Shown here: one piece after another, positions 1 through 8,362 of the stretch | Position numbering within the stretch: the stretch's first letter is position 1 | Layout of the letters: each line of letters opens with the position of its first letter | Origin: Streptomyces sp. NBC_00536 | Lineage (GTDB): Bacteria; Actinomycetota; Actinomycetes; Streptomycetales; Streptomycetaceae | NCBI RefSeq assembly: GCF_036346295.1 | Contig: NZ_CP107820.1 | Coordinates: 124,001-188,000 of the forward strand | Direction of reading: 5' to 3' | DNA: 64,000 nt | Program-made: the position numbers and the translations under genes | Notes under the pieces: generated by a model | Database searches by the model: none | Told to the model about the DNA's origin: nothing | What the model saw: the letters and a program-made list of their open reading frames with translations, nothing else

Positions 1-618
1 GTGGCGGCCCTCGTCCCGCAGGGGAACGTACGCCATCGGCCCCGGCGCACCGTGTGCGCAGGGCCAGTGCGCGACGTCGGTGACGTGTTCGCTGACGGTG
101 AGCAGGTCTGAGCGGCACACGTGCACCTCACCGGACACGTGCAGGTAGCGCCGGCGGTCCTGCGCGTGGTCGAGTTCGGTGAAGGGCCGCGCGGGGCCGG
201 GCCCGTGCCAGAACCAGAGGCACCCGCTGTGCTCCACCACGGTCAGGCTGCGCTGCACGGCACGCGACGGGATGCGGCAGCCGCCGGGGATCTTCACGCA
301 GCGGCCGGTGACGTCGAACTCCCAGGCGTGGAAGCCGCAGGTCAGGCTCTCCTCGCGGACGTATCCGCCCCGGGCCAGATGCGCCCCCATGTGACAGCAC
401 TGGCTCTCGACCATGCCGACCTGTCCGCTGTCCGTCCTGAACAGCGCGTACTCGTACGACATGTAGGTGACCGGCACCACCTGTCCGCGCCGCAGGTCCC
501 TGCTGAAGCGGGCGAAGTACCAGCCGGTGGGAGCGGTGACCGGCTCGGGATCGGCGCCCGGGGGCAGAAGGTGGTGGATTTCCCGTTCGTAAGGTCGCAC
601 TCTCGGGCGCCGTTTCAT
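1..618 (-). CDS. Rieske [2Fe-2S] oxygenase, 3' part outside window
   Basis: The first 206 codons of a Rieske non-haem iron oxygenase; the C-terminal part lies beyond the left edge. The cluster-binding motif is visible as C-C-H (CxH) followed after 18 residues by C-G-F-H (CxxH). Further on, D-V-A-H-W-P-C-A-H matches the D/H/H pattern that holds the mononuclear iron in ring-hydroxylating and KshA/Neverland-type oxygenases. Its ATG overlaps the stop of the upstream BVMO gene (ATGA), so the two are translationally coupled and probably act on the same substrate. The electron-transfer partners and the substrate cannot be read here. Confidence 0.9.
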   Translation of the reverse strand, partial: MKRRPRVRPYEREIHHLLPPGADPEPVTAPTGWYFARFSRDLRRGQVVPVTYMSYEYALFRTDSGQVGMVESQCCHMGAHLARGGYVREESLTCGFHAWEFDVTGRCVKIPGGCRIPSRAVQRSLTVVEHSGCLWFWHGPGPARPFTELDHAQDRRRYLHVSGEVHVCRSDLLTVSEHVTDVAHWPCAHGAPGPMAYVPLRDEGRH

Positions 619-2195
619 GGCCGTGTTCCCTTCGCGGGCACCGTGCGGTCGTCGTCGTGCTGCGGCCTCGCCTGAGCGGGCAAGGGGGCGGGCAAGGGAG
701 CGGGCAGGGATCCGTCCTTCCCGTACCAGGCGTAGGAACCGGGGTCGAAGCGGCCGAGCCGGCGCACCAGCCGCCCGGTGGACCACGGCCAGGCGAAGGT
801 GTTCCGCCCGCCGGGGCTGAAGTAATAGCTGCTGCAGCCACCGGAGTTGTACACCGTGGTCCGCAACGCCTCCTGCACCGCCGTGTTGTGCGCGGCCTGC
901 GCCTCCGGCCGGACCTCCAGGGCGCGGTGGCGGCCGTGGTCGAGGTGGGCCAGGGCGGCGGTGAGGTACGTCAGCTGGGCTTCCAGGACAGTGATCGCGG
1001 AGGTGGAGCCGCCGAGCAGATTGGGCCCGAGGAGGAGGAAGAGGTTGGGGAAGCCGCTGACGGTGGTGCCCAGGTACGCCTGCGGTGCGCCGTCCCAGGC
1101 CTCGTGCAGGGTCGTGCCCTTCGCGCCGTACAGGCTGCGGGCCAGCGGCAGCTCGCCGACGCCGAAGCCCGTGGCCGTGATGAGGACGTCGGTGCGCGCC
1201 ACGGTGCCGTCCGCGCCGACGACCTCGTTCCCGCGTACGGCGGTCACGGCGGTGGGGTGCAGGCGGACATGCGGCTGGGCCAGCGCGGGGTAGAAGGTGC
1301 TGGAGGTGAGGAGGCGCTTGCAGCCCAGCCGGTAGTCCGGCGTGAGCGCCCGGCGCAGGACCCGGTCCCGGACCGCGAGCCGCAGGTGCGCACGGGCACC
1401 GGCCTCGACGAGGCGGGCGACCCGAGGGTGGCGGAAGGCGAATCCGAAGCCCTCCTGCAGCGTGTACTGCCCGGCGCGCAAGGCACTGCGGGCACCGGGC
1501 AACCGGTCCAGGCCCCAGTTGAGCGCCGCCGGCACCGGCAGGTCGGGCTTGGGCAGCACCCACGGGGCGGTCCGCTGGAAGAGGTGCACGGCCGCCGCCC
1601 GGGCCGCGATGGCCGGCACGACCTGGACGGCGGAGGCGCCGGCCCCCACCACGGTCACGCGCCGCCCGGTCAGGTCGACGCCGTGGTCCCACTGGGCGGT
1701 GTGCATCACGGGCCCGGTGAAGTCCTCCAGCCCGGGAACGTCGAGGCGGCGCGGAACGTGCCACGGCCCGGTGGCCAGGACCAGTACCTCGGCGCTGTAG
1801 GGCCCGTCGCTGGTCTCCAGCAGCCAGCGCCCGGCCGCCGGATCCCACCGGGCTTCCCGTACGTGCACTCCGCAGCGCACGGCATCGCAGAGCCCGTGCT
1901 CCGCGGCCGTGGTCCGCAGATACGCATGGATCTCCTCCTGTCCGGCGAAGACCCTGCTCCAGGCGGCACCCGGGGTGAAGGAGTAGCTGTAGAGCGTCGA
2001 GGGCACATCACAGGCGCAGCCCGGATACGTGTTCTCCCGCCAGGTGCCGCCGAGTTGCGGCGCCTTCTCCAGAACGAGGACATCGCGGAACCCCGCCCGG
2101 CGCAGCCGGATGGCAGCGCCGATACCGGAGAACCCCGCTCCGACGACCACGACGCGCACGTGCTGTCCGGGCCGCGCGGCCTGCGCCGGAATCAC
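615..2195 (-). CDS. Baeyer-Villiger-type flavin monooxygenase
   Basis: FAD- and NADPH-dependent monooxygenase of about 526 residues. An N-terminal GxGxxG (GAGFSG) is followed by GGTW and by the BVMO fingerprint FxGxxxHxxxW[DP], here F-T-G-P-V-M-H-T-A-Q-W-D. A second Rossmann GAGASA follows. GTG at 2195 is chosen because it starts just before the FAD strand. The frame is open to a GTG at 2324, but those extra 43 residues look non-native and neither start has a strong SD. It is clearly related to the second BVMO at 22416-23981, so the window carries two paralogues. It would insert oxygen beside a ketone or oxidise a soft heteroatom; the substrate is unknown. Confidence 0.88.
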   Translation of the reverse strand: MIPAQAARPGQHVRVVVVGAGFSGIGAAIRLRRAGFRDVLVLEKAPQLGGTWRENTYPGCACDVPSTLYSYSFTPGAAWSRVFAGQEEIHAYLRTTAAEHGLCDAVRCGVHVREARWDPAAGRWLLETSDGPYSAEVLVLATGPWHVPRRLDVPGLEDFTGPVMHTAQWDHGVDLTGRRVTVVGAGASAVQVVPAIAARAAAVHLFQRTAPWVLPKPDLPVPAALNWGLDRLPGARSALRAGQYTLQEGFGFAFRHPRVARLVEAGARAHLRLAVRDRVLRRALTPDYRLGCKRLLTSSTFYPALAQPHVRLHPTAVTAVRGNEVVGADGTVARTDVLITATGFGVGELPLARSLYGAKGTTLHEAWDGAPQAYLGTTVSGFPNLFLLLGPNLLGGSTSAITVLEAQLTYLTAALAHLDHGRHRALEVRPEAQAAHNTAVQEALRTTVYNSGGCSSYYFSPGGRNTFAWPWSTGRLVRRLGRFDPGSYAWYGKDGSLPAPLPAPLPAQARPQHDDDRTVPAKGTRP

Positions 2196-2469
2196 AGCAC
2201 CGGTCCGGCCGACGCGCGGGCGGTGATCGTGTGCTTGAACCACAGGTACGCATTTCGTTTCATCAACGTCATGCGCCGCATGCTCCCGAACCGCCCGCGC
2301 GGCCGGCGCACGCACAGCTGGCACGCAAGGAACTGAAGAAAGCTTCCCACCAGCGGCTTCGACCGCCTCCAGCCACCACCGACGGCACTCGAACGGAGCA
2401 CCCGGCCGGGGCCCGCGAGCAGGGTGACGTCAGGCGGGTGGTCATCGCCTGGAGGGCGGTCTCGGAGAG
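2196..2469. other. Non-coding junction ending in a hydrolase-gene fragment
   Basis: No intact gene between the BVMO and the glycosyltransferase. The last 42 bases (2428-2469) are an exact copy of an internal piece of the hydrolase gene at 6775-7605 and end one base before the glycosyltransferase stop codon. The left flank resembles nothing else in the window, so this looks like a recombination junction. Confidence 0.6.
2428..2469 (+). repeat. 42-bp direct repeat, left copy
   Basis: Identical over 42 bases, in the same orientation, to 6900-6941. The flanking bases differ on both sides. Read on the minus strand it encodes the LSETALQAMTTRLT stretch of the hydrolase and then diverges. The two copies bracket the four-gene block 2470-6713 plus the end of the hydrolase. 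Confidence 0.9.
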
Positions 2470-3360
2470 TCAGATCACTGGCGGTCGACCCAGTCGGGTC
2501 ATGCGCCACACGGTTCGCCACCGCATGGGACGCCGGGGCGGGCACGCGACCCGTACGCCCTCGAAGAATCCGGCCCACCATGCCCTCAGCCCGGCCGCCG
2601 GGGGACGCTGTGCCAGGGTGTAGGCCGCCCACGTGGCGAGGTACACCGGGATCAGGACGGCGGGCAGGTGTCGCTTCGCGAGCCAGACGCGGTTGCGCGC
2701 GGTGTTGCGGTAGTAGACGGCGTGGCGGGATGCCGGGGTGCGGGGGTGTCGCAGTACGAGGTCCGCCCGGTAGTCGATCTGCCAGTCGGCGTCGAGCGCG
2801 CGCCAGGCGAAGTCGGTTTCCTCGTGGGCGTAGAAGAACGGTGCGGGGAACTCGCCGACCTCGTCGATCACGCGCATCCGGATCGCGTGGGCGCCGCCGA
2901 GGAAGGTGGTGACCGGGCCGGAGAGCAGGGGGTCGGCGCCGCCGAGGCGGGGTACGTGCCTGCGCTGGGAGCGGCCTTCCTCGTCGGCGATGCGGAAGCC
3001 CACGATCCCGAGCCGGGGGTTCGCGGTGAAGGCCTCCCGGAGGAGCCGCAGCGCGTCGGTTCCTGGCAGCAGGCCGTCGTCGTCCAGGACCAGGACGACG
3101 TCGGCGCCGCCGTGTTCGCGCAGCCACCGCACCCCGGCGTTCCTGCCTCCGGGGATGCCCAGGTTCTCGGGCAGCTCGACGGCCGCGACTCCGTCGGGGA
3201 GGTCGGGGAGCCGGACCCCCTGGCCGAGCACGACGACCGTCGCGGGGGCGCCCTCCTGGGCCGCCACCGAATCGAGGAGGGCCTGGAGTTCCCTCTCCCT
3301 GTCCCCCATCGTGAGGATGACGACGCCGACCGTGAGCGTGTGCCTACGGGGGCCGCTCAT
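2470..3360 (-). CDS. Family 2 glycosyltransferase
   Basis: 296-residue GT2 (GT-A fold) enzyme. It opens with V-G-V-V-I-L-T-M, carries the nucleotide-sugar site N-L-G-I-P-G-G-R-N-A-G and the metal-binding triad V-L-D-D-D near residue 93, and later has the E-E-T-D-F-A-W-R helix typical of rhamnosyltransferase-like members. The ATG at 3360 overlaps the regulator stop (ATGA). It should transfer a sugar to a lipid, polysaccharide or natural product. The adjacent epimerase suggests the donor is made locally. The left 42-bp repeat touches its stop codon. Confidence 0.85.
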   Translation of the reverse strand: MSGPRRHTLTVGVVILTMGDRERELQALLDSVAAQEGAPATVVVLGQGVRLPDLPDGVAAVELPENLGIPGGRNAGVRWLREHGGADVVLVLDDDGLLPGTDALRLLREAFTANPRLGIVGFRIADEEGRSQRRHVPRLGGADPLLSGPVTTFLGGAHAIRMRVIDEVGEFPAPFFYAHEETDFAWRALDADWQIDYRADLVLRHPRTPASRHAVYYRNTARNRVWLAKRHLPAVLIPVYLATWAAYTLAQRPPAAGLRAWWAGFFEGVRVACPPRRPMRWRTVWRMTRLGRPPVI

Positions 3361-4718
3361 GCCTGGGCCCGCAGCAGCTCGTTGGCGCGCTGATCCAGGG
3401 CTCGCGCTCCGGGGATCCCGCGCTTTCCGTACCCGGCGGCCGTGGACCGGATGGACCGGATCTCCTTCCGGCTCCGGTCGGAGACCACTCCGTCCATGAA
3501 GTCGAGGGATCGGTTCCACAGGGCCACTGCCTCCTCGTGCCGGTGCTGGGCGGCAACCGACTTGCCGAGGTTGACCAACGTGAGGCCGTGCACCCGTTGG
3601 TAGGTGCCCGGCACCCGGCCCCTGAGCGCCGCGCGGTAGTGCTTCTCAGCGGCCCGGTGGTCCTTCATCTCGGTCAGGGTCTTGCCGGTGTGCGAAGCGA
3701 CGGTGGCCACGACCGGTCCCGAGGCGGCGGCGTACGGGGGCACTTGATCGTGACCGGCCAGCATCGCGTCTTCGGCCGACAGCAGGGCGGCTGCCGCCTT
3801 CGGCCCCTCGCCGCAGGCCCCGTACGCCCGGGCGCACGTGACCAGCAGGAGTGCCTCGGTCTGCCGGTCGACCTTGCCCGACGCGCGGCGTAGTGCTTCC
3901 TCCGCCAGACCGACGCACGAGGCGGGGTGGCCGAGGTCGAGTGCCTGGTGGGTCAGCGCCCGCATCATCCATGCGCCGTGCCCATCCGGGTCGGACTCGC
4001 AGGCCAGCTGGAAGCCGAGCAGGTAGTAGCGCTGCGCGGCACCTTCACGGCCGAGGTCGTGGTGCTTCCAGCCGACCAGGCACGCCAGCGTGGCCGCCGC
4101 CCCGAAAGCGCTTCGGCGCAATGACTCGGACGCGAACCGCCCCTCCAGTATGGGGATTACCGTGTCCGTGAGGTAGGCGGTCACCGTCGTCAGCCCGTGG
4201 CCGCCGCCCAGTCGGTCGTCCGCGCTTCGGAATGTTTCGGTGAGCTGCCGGACAGTGGCGACCTCGCCCGCGCCGACGCTGCCGCCGCGCTCGGCCGCCC
4301 GGAGGGTGGCGGCGACGGCTTCGTGGTCGTAGGCGAGGGGCAGACCGACGGCGGCCGTCGCGAAGGCGGCGTTGAGGAAGTTCCTGCGACGGAGCATCAC
4401 GAATCTCCCGAGGTCGGTGGCACTGGCCAACGGATCGGCCCCCAGGGCCTCGCCGATGCCCGCGCAGCCTAGACCGATCTCGGAGAGCGTGACCTTCCGC
4501 TTCACCCTTCTGGTGAGCGCTTCGGCGATGTACGAGCGCGTCCGACCGCTCGGTGTTCCGCCCGCGACCCAGGAGTGCACGGCCGAGCGGGAGGTGTGGA
4601 GTTCCTCTCCGGCCTCGGCGGCGACGGTACGGATCGCCCTGGCCAGGGCCTCGTACGTGCACCCGGCCTCGGCGATGACGTCCGCCAGCGCGGTGTTCGG
4701 ATCCCGCCGTTCCGTCAA
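3357..4718 (-). CDS. HTH/TPR-type transcriptional regulator
   Basis: 453-residue protein of a family common in Streptomyces. An N-terminal helix-turn-helix covers about residues 10-70 (T-Y-E-A-L-A-R-A-I-R to S-A-V-H-S-W-V-A-G-G-T-P), then a hydrophobic patch (F-L-N-A-A-F-A-T-A-A-V-G-L) and a long all-helical C-terminal half with TPR-like repeats. TTG at 4718 is chosen because GGGAG lies 7 bases upstream. It is divergent from the epimerase and coupled to the glycosyltransferase, so it may control both. A tandem TTGAACAGG lies just upstream and may be its operator. Ligand unknown. Confidence 0.75.
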   Translation of the reverse strand: MTERRDPNTALADVIAEAGCTYEALARAIRTVAAEAGEELHTSRSAVHSWVAGGTPSGRTRSYIAEALTRRVKRKVTLSEIGLGCAGIGEALGADPLASATDLGRFVMLRRRNFLNAAFATAAVGLPLAYDHEAVAATLRAAERGGSVGAGEVATVRQLTETFRSADDRLGGGHGLTTVTAYLTDTVIPILEGRFASESLRRSAFGAAATLACLVGWKHHDLGREGAAQRYYLLGFQLACESDPDGHGAWMMRALTHQALDLGHPASCVGLAEEALRRASGKVDRQTEALLLVTCARAYGACGEGPKAAAALLSAEDAMLAGHDQVPPYAAASGPVVATVASHTGKTLTEMKDHRAAEKHYRAALRGRVPGTYQRVHGLTLVNLGKSVAAQHRHEEAVALWNRSLDFMDGVVSDRSRKEIRSIRSTAAGYGKRGIPGARALDQRANELLRAQA

Positions 4719-4739
4719 CTGCCACTCCCTGACCTGATC

Positions 4740-4757
4740 TTGAACAGGTTGAACAGG
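4740..4757. promoter_or_regulatory. Tandem TTGAACAGG, candidate operator
   Basis: Two perfect adjacent copies of the 9-mer TTGAACAGG in the 142-bp divergent space between the HTH/TPR regulator and the epimerase, 22 bp upstream of the regulator start. The position fits autoregulation; binding is inferred. Confidence 0.4.
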
Positions 4758-4860
4758 CTGCTGCGCCGCCCACGATACCTGCGCACAGTAACCACCGCTT
4801 CACTGATTGCAAGGCCGACTGCCCGTCACGTTCCACCCGGACCCTGTTTCTGGAGGCATC

Positions 4861-5973
4861 GTGCACCACCGCTCAGACCTCGGTGCCCTGGCCGGCGCCA
4901 CCGTCCTGGTGACCGGCGGCGCCGGACTCATCGGCTCCCGCATCACCGCCCGGCTACAGGCCCTCGGCGCCCGCGCAGTCACCCTGTGCACCATGAGCGC
5001 GTACCCGGAGCACGTGTACGCCGACCTGTTCGACGTCCGCGCCGGGGACCCCGACGTGGTCCTGGGGAACGTCCGGGACACCGCCTTGGTGCGCAAGCTG
5101 GTCGCGGAATCGGACTACGTGATTCACGCCGCCGCCCTCGCGGACGTCGCCGCCTGCACCCGGGACCCGCTGGCCGCCATCGACACCAACGTGTCCGGCA
5201 CCCAGACCATCCTGGACGCCGTCGCCGCGACCGACCGCGTCCGCCGCATGGTCTTCGTCTCCTCCGCCAGTGTCTACGGCGACGGCGACCCCGAGGAGAC
5301 CGACAGCCCCGACCTCCTGACCATGCGCCAGCTCCTCGAAGCAGTCCACGGACGCATCCAGCCCCAATTCCACGAGTTCACCCGCATGCGCCCCAAGTCC
5401 GTGTACGGCAACACGAAGGCGTGGGGCGAGGAACAGACCGCGCTCGTCCTCGGCCAGGTCGGCACGTCGTACGCGATCGTCCGGTACTTCTCCGTCTACG
5501 GCGAACCGCAGACCGTCAAACCCGACTCCCATTCGTGGGTCGTGGCCTGGTTCGCGGTACGGGCCCACCTCGGCCTCCCGCTCCACCTGAACGGCGGCGG
5601 CCGCCAGGTACGGGACATGGTCCACGTCGACGACATAGCCGAGGGCACCCTACGGGCCCTGACCAGCCCCCGCGCACACACCGAAACCGTGAACATCGGC
5701 ACCGGTGTCCCCACCAGCGTGAGGGCGGTCGCCCAGCTGGTCCAGGCCCACTACCCGGACACGGCCTGCCTGGAGACGCCTCTCCCGGCGGGTGACCCCC
5801 TCGGCGGGTACGCGGCCATTCGCCGGATGGAGAGCATCCTGGCCTGGAAGCCGAAGGTCACCATCACCGAGGGGGTGGCCCGCTACGTGAAGTGGCTCCA
5901 GGACACCCCGGCCGCCGTCCCGGACTGGCTCCGCCAGGAGCCCGCCGCAGCCCGTACATGGCCGGGCGAATGA
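4861..5973 (+). CDS. NAD-dependent sugar epimerase/dehydratase (extended SDR)
   Basis: 370-residue extended SDR. The Rossmann motif is T-G-G-A-G-L-I-G, the catalytic region has V-S-S-A-S-V-Y-G and the downstream Y-G-N-T-K gives the YxxxK pair. It closes with the V-H-V-D-D-I-A and I-G-T-G blocks typical of UDP-sugar 4-epimerases and dTDP-sugar dehydratases. GTG at 4861 is preferred because GGAGG lies 4 bases upstream; a longer reading from 4807 lacks support. It overlaps or closely precedes the hexapeptide transferase. It likely makes or rearranges an NDP-sugar for the nearby glycosyltransferase; the exact sugar cannot be read. Confidence 0.85.
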   Translation: MHHRSDLGALAGATVLVTGGAGLIGSRITARLQALGARAVTLCTMSAYPEHVYADLFDVRAGDPDVVLGNVRDTALVRKLVAESDYVIHAAALADVAACTRDPLAAIDTNVSGTQTILDAVAATDRVRRMVFVSSASVYGDGDPEETDSPDLLTMRQLLEAVHGRIQPQFHEFTRMRPKSVYGNTKAWGEEQTALVLGQVGTSYAIVRYFSVYGEPQTVKPDSHSWVVAWFAVRAHLGLPLHLNGGGRQVRDMVHVDDIAEGTLRALTSPRAHTETVNIGTGVPTSVRAVAQLVQAHYPDTACLETPLPAGDPLGGYAAIRRMESILAWKPKVTITEGVARYVKWLQDTPAAVPDWLRQEPAAARTWPGE

Positions 5974-6011
5974 CCCAGCCCGGGCTCCGGACCGTACGAA
6001 AGGCCAACGGC

Positions 6012-6713
6012 ATGGAACGGATCACCCTCGGCAACTACGTCACCGGCCCCACCGAGGGGGCCATCGCCACGACGCCGTACGGCGGTCTGGAGACGTTCGA
6101 ACTCGCCGAATTCCTGGCCCAGTGGACCGGCCTCCAGCGCGAAGCCCTCGTGAGGCTCGGGGAGGAACGGCGCATCCACCCCTCCGCGTTCATCCACCCC
6201 ACGGCGATCATCGGGGACGACGTGATCATCGGACCGGACGTCAAGGTCCACGAATTCAGCACCGTACGCAAGGGCAGCATCCTGTGCGCTGGTGCCCGGG
6301 TCGGATTCAACTGCGAGGTCACCGCCACGTTCGTCGGGGAAAGCGCCGTCCTCGGCCACCGGATCGGCGTCAACCGCACGATCCTCGGGGCCCGGACCCA
6401 CCTGTCCGCGAACGTCACCGTGGCCGCGATCAACATGACCACGGACATGCGCACGCCTGACCGGGAGGTGATCATGCGGACCGCCAGTGGCCTGTACCGG
6501 TCGGGCACGACCCGGTTCGGAGCCCTCATCGGCGACGACACCCAGACCGGCACCAACATCGGCATCGGCCCCGGCGTCGCGATCGGCCGCCGCTGCCAGA
6601 TCACGAGCGGCGTGACCTTGGCCATCCGGACCGTACCGAACGACTGCACCGTCACGGCCCCGCACAGCGCAGAAGCCACCGTCCGCCGTCGCAGGCGCAC
6701 CTTCGCACGCTGA
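6012..6713 (+). CDS. Hexapeptide-repeat (left-handed beta-helix) transferase
   Basis: About 233 residues dominated by [LIV]-G-x4 hexapeptide turns (I-H-P-T-A-I-I-G-D-D-V-I-I-G, then T-N-I-G-I-G-P-G-V-A-I-G), the fold of sugar O- or N-acyltransferases. ATG 6012 has AAAGG 8 bases upstream. ATG 5970, which overlaps the epimerase stop as ATGA, is an equally plausible start and would add 14 residues. It is co-transcribed with the epimerase, so acylation of the epimerase-derived sugar is the simplest reading. It ends at a bidirectional terminator. Confidence 0.75.
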   Translation: MERITLGNYVTGPTEGAIATTPYGGLETFELAEFLAQWTGLQREALVRLGEERRIHPSAFIHPTAIIGDDVIIGPDVKVHEFSTVRKGSILCAGARVGFNCEVTATFVGESAVLGHRIGVNRTILGARTHLSANVTVAAINMTTDMRTPDREVIMRTASGLYRSGTTRFGALIGDDTQTGTNIGIGPGVAIGRRCQITSGVTLAIRTVPNDCTVTAPHSAEATVRRRRRTFAR

Positions 6714-6721
6714 CCGCGAAG

Positions 6722-6757
6722 TCACCCCCTCCCGGACCGGCGGTCGGGAGGGGGTGA
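6722..6757. terminator. Bidirectional terminator
   Basis: Perfect 12-bp arms TCACCCCCTCCC and GGGAGGGGGTGA, extended by GACC/GGTC, between the convergent transferase and hydrolase genes. Confidence 0.8.
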
Positions 6758-6774
6758 TGCGCCACCGCGAACGG

Positions 6775-7605
6775 TCAGCGCCGCAGGAGGCATTCCTCCA
6801 GGAAGGCCAGGGCGCGGAGGTGGTAGGCGGTGGCCGTGTGGCCCAGGCTGATGTTGTGGCCTGAGGAAGAGAGGTGGTCGACGGTGACCGAGGGGGATGC
6901 GGTCAGGCGGGTGGTCATCGCCTGGAGGGCGGTCTCGGAGAGGTCCCACCAGGCCTCGTGCTGCGCGAAGGTGAGGCGGACCGGGATGCGGATCTCGGGG
7001 GCCAGGGTTTCGAACTGGCGCGGCCACCACATCGTTTCCGCCGACTCGCGCGGCGGGGTCGGGGCGAGCAGGGCGCGGCTGGCCTGGAAGGTGCCGCGGG
7101 GGTAGAGGCCGAGGGGGCCCCAGTTGAGCTTGGTGGCGCCGCCGCCGAGGGTGGAGGGGAAGTGCAGGGCCTCGGGGTTGTAGTGGTAGCCGACGCCGGA
7201 GGCGTCCAGGCCCAGCAGGGGCGGGGCGTCCGTTCCCCCGGCGGCCGTGTGGAGGGCGACCTTGCCGCCGTCGGAGTGGCCGAGCAGGAAGACCCCGGCG
7301 CCGAGGTCGTGCGTACGGGCGTGTTCCTTCAGGGCGGCCCGGAGGGTCTCGGCCTGGTCGGCGAGGTTCTGGCCCTCGGGCAGGTACGCCGCCGAGTCGC
7401 CGTAGCCGGGGCGGTCCACGGCCAGGACGGCGTGGCCGAGGCGGGTGGCCAGCGGGGTGAAGGCGTCCCAGTACCCGGCCCGCATGCCCCGGCCGTGGAT
7501 GGCCAGGATCGTGGCGCGGGGCGCCGCGCCCTCCGCCGGGAGGGTGAAGTGGGCGGAGAGCGGGATCCCCGACCCGGTGAGAGTGTGGACCGTACGCGCG
7601 CTCAT
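6775..7605 (-). CDS. Alpha/beta hydrolase
   Basis: 276-residue alpha/beta hydrolase. The nucleophile elbow is G-H-S-D-G, an oxyanion-type H-G-R-G lies near residue 38, and S-S-G-H-N near the C-terminus supplies the candidate histidine. It is the last gene of the long leftward operon and overlaps the TrpC paralogue (ATGA). It may act as an editing or releasing thioesterase, or trim an ester made by the BVMO. It contains the right copy of the 42-bp repeat, so this gene is the intact parent of the fragment at 2428. Confidence 0.82.
   Translation of the reverse strand: MSARTVHTLTGSGIPLSAHFTLPAEGAAPRATILAIHGRGMRAGYWDAFTPLATRLGHAVLAVDRPGYGDSAAYLPEGQNLADQAETLRAALKEHARTHDLGAGVFLLGHSDGGKVALHTAAGGTDAPPLLGLDASGVGYHYNPEALHFPSTLGGGATKLNWGPLGLYPRGTFQASRALLAPTPPRESAETMWWPRQFETLAPEIRIPVRLTFAQHEAWWDLSETALQAMTTRLTASPSVTVDHLSSSGHNISLGHTATAYHLRALAFLEECLLRR
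6900..6941 (+). repeat. 42-bp direct repeat, right copy
   Basis: Exact duplicate of 2428-2469, here inside the intact hydrolase gene. See the left copy. Confidence 0.9.
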
Positions 7606-8324
7606 CGGATCGCCAGGTCTCTGCGGGCGCCCGCCACCGCGTCCATCCAGGCGATCGGGGAGCGGGTGCGCAGCAGGGAGGTGCCGACGAGGAGGCCGGC
7701 GAAGCCCGCGTCGAGGAGGTTCGCGGCGGTCGCGGGGCCGTTGATGCCGCTGGCGCTGACCGGGGCCGGGGTGCCGGTCGCGCGGACCGCCGGGAGCAGG
7801 TCCAGGCTGCGGTGCAGGTCACCGGCGTCGCGCTCGCGCGTCTTGATGTCCTTGTTGTTGACCGCGATCACGCATTCCTCGGGGTGGTGGACCCCTTCCA
7901 GTTCGGCCTCGCTGGTGATCTCGACGAAGGGGGTGAGCCCGGCCAGCAGGCACTCGGTGACCAGGGTGCGCATGCTCGACTCGGGCAGCAGGGCGGCCGT
8001 CAGCAGGACCGCGGAGGCGCCGAGTTCCTTCGCCGCGCGGATCTGGTCCTTGCGGGTGATGAAGTCCTTCTGGAGCAGCGGCAGGTCGGTCATCGCGGCG
8101 ACGTCGCGCAGCAGGGCGGGCGAGCCGCCGAACCAGCGGCCGGTGACCACCGAGATGCAGGGGGCGCCGGCGGTCTCGTACGCGCCGACGATCGCGGCCG
8201 GGGTGCGGCCGCCGAGGAGGTCGTAGCCGTGCGCGTCGCGCCGCTTGACCTCCATCACCACCGGGGTCGGGGAGGCCAGGAGGGCCTCTAGAAAAGGGAA
8301 GCCGGTCCGGTTCTGCTTCGTCAT
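7602..8324 (-). CDS. trpC: Indole-3-glycerol phosphate synthase paralogue
   Basis: 240-residue (beta/alpha)8 protein of the TrpC family, which decarboxylates and cyclises carboxyphenylamino-deoxyribulose phosphate into indole glycerol phosphate. Catalytic-type residues remain: E25 and K27 in M-E-V-K, K86 in L-L-Q-K-D-F, E135 in F-V-E-I, N156 in V-N-N-K. The family's ASPS loop has become D-A-H-G, the Arg of NNRD is Lys, and the Glu of SESGI is Ala191 (S-A-S-G-I). ATG 8324 has GGAG 8 bases upstream. Its place beside TrpF, TrpA and TrpD paralogues, all with altered residues, argues for a specialised substrate rather than tryptophan supply. Confidence 0.88.
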   Translation of the reverse strand: MTKQNRTGFPFLEALLASPTPVVMEVKRRDAHGYDLLGGRTPAAIVGAYETAGAPCISVVTGRWFGGSPALLRDVAAMTDLPLLQKDFITRKDQIRAAKELGASAVLLTAALLPESSMRTLVTECLLAGLTPFVEITSEAELEGVHHPEECVIAVNNKDIKTRERDAGDLHRSLDLLPAVRATGTPAPVSASGINGPATAANLLDAGFAGLLVGTSLLRTRSPIAWMDAVAGARRDLAIR

Positions 8325-8362
8325 CGCCAAAGCTCCATGTCATGAAGGGAGAGAGGGGAGGC

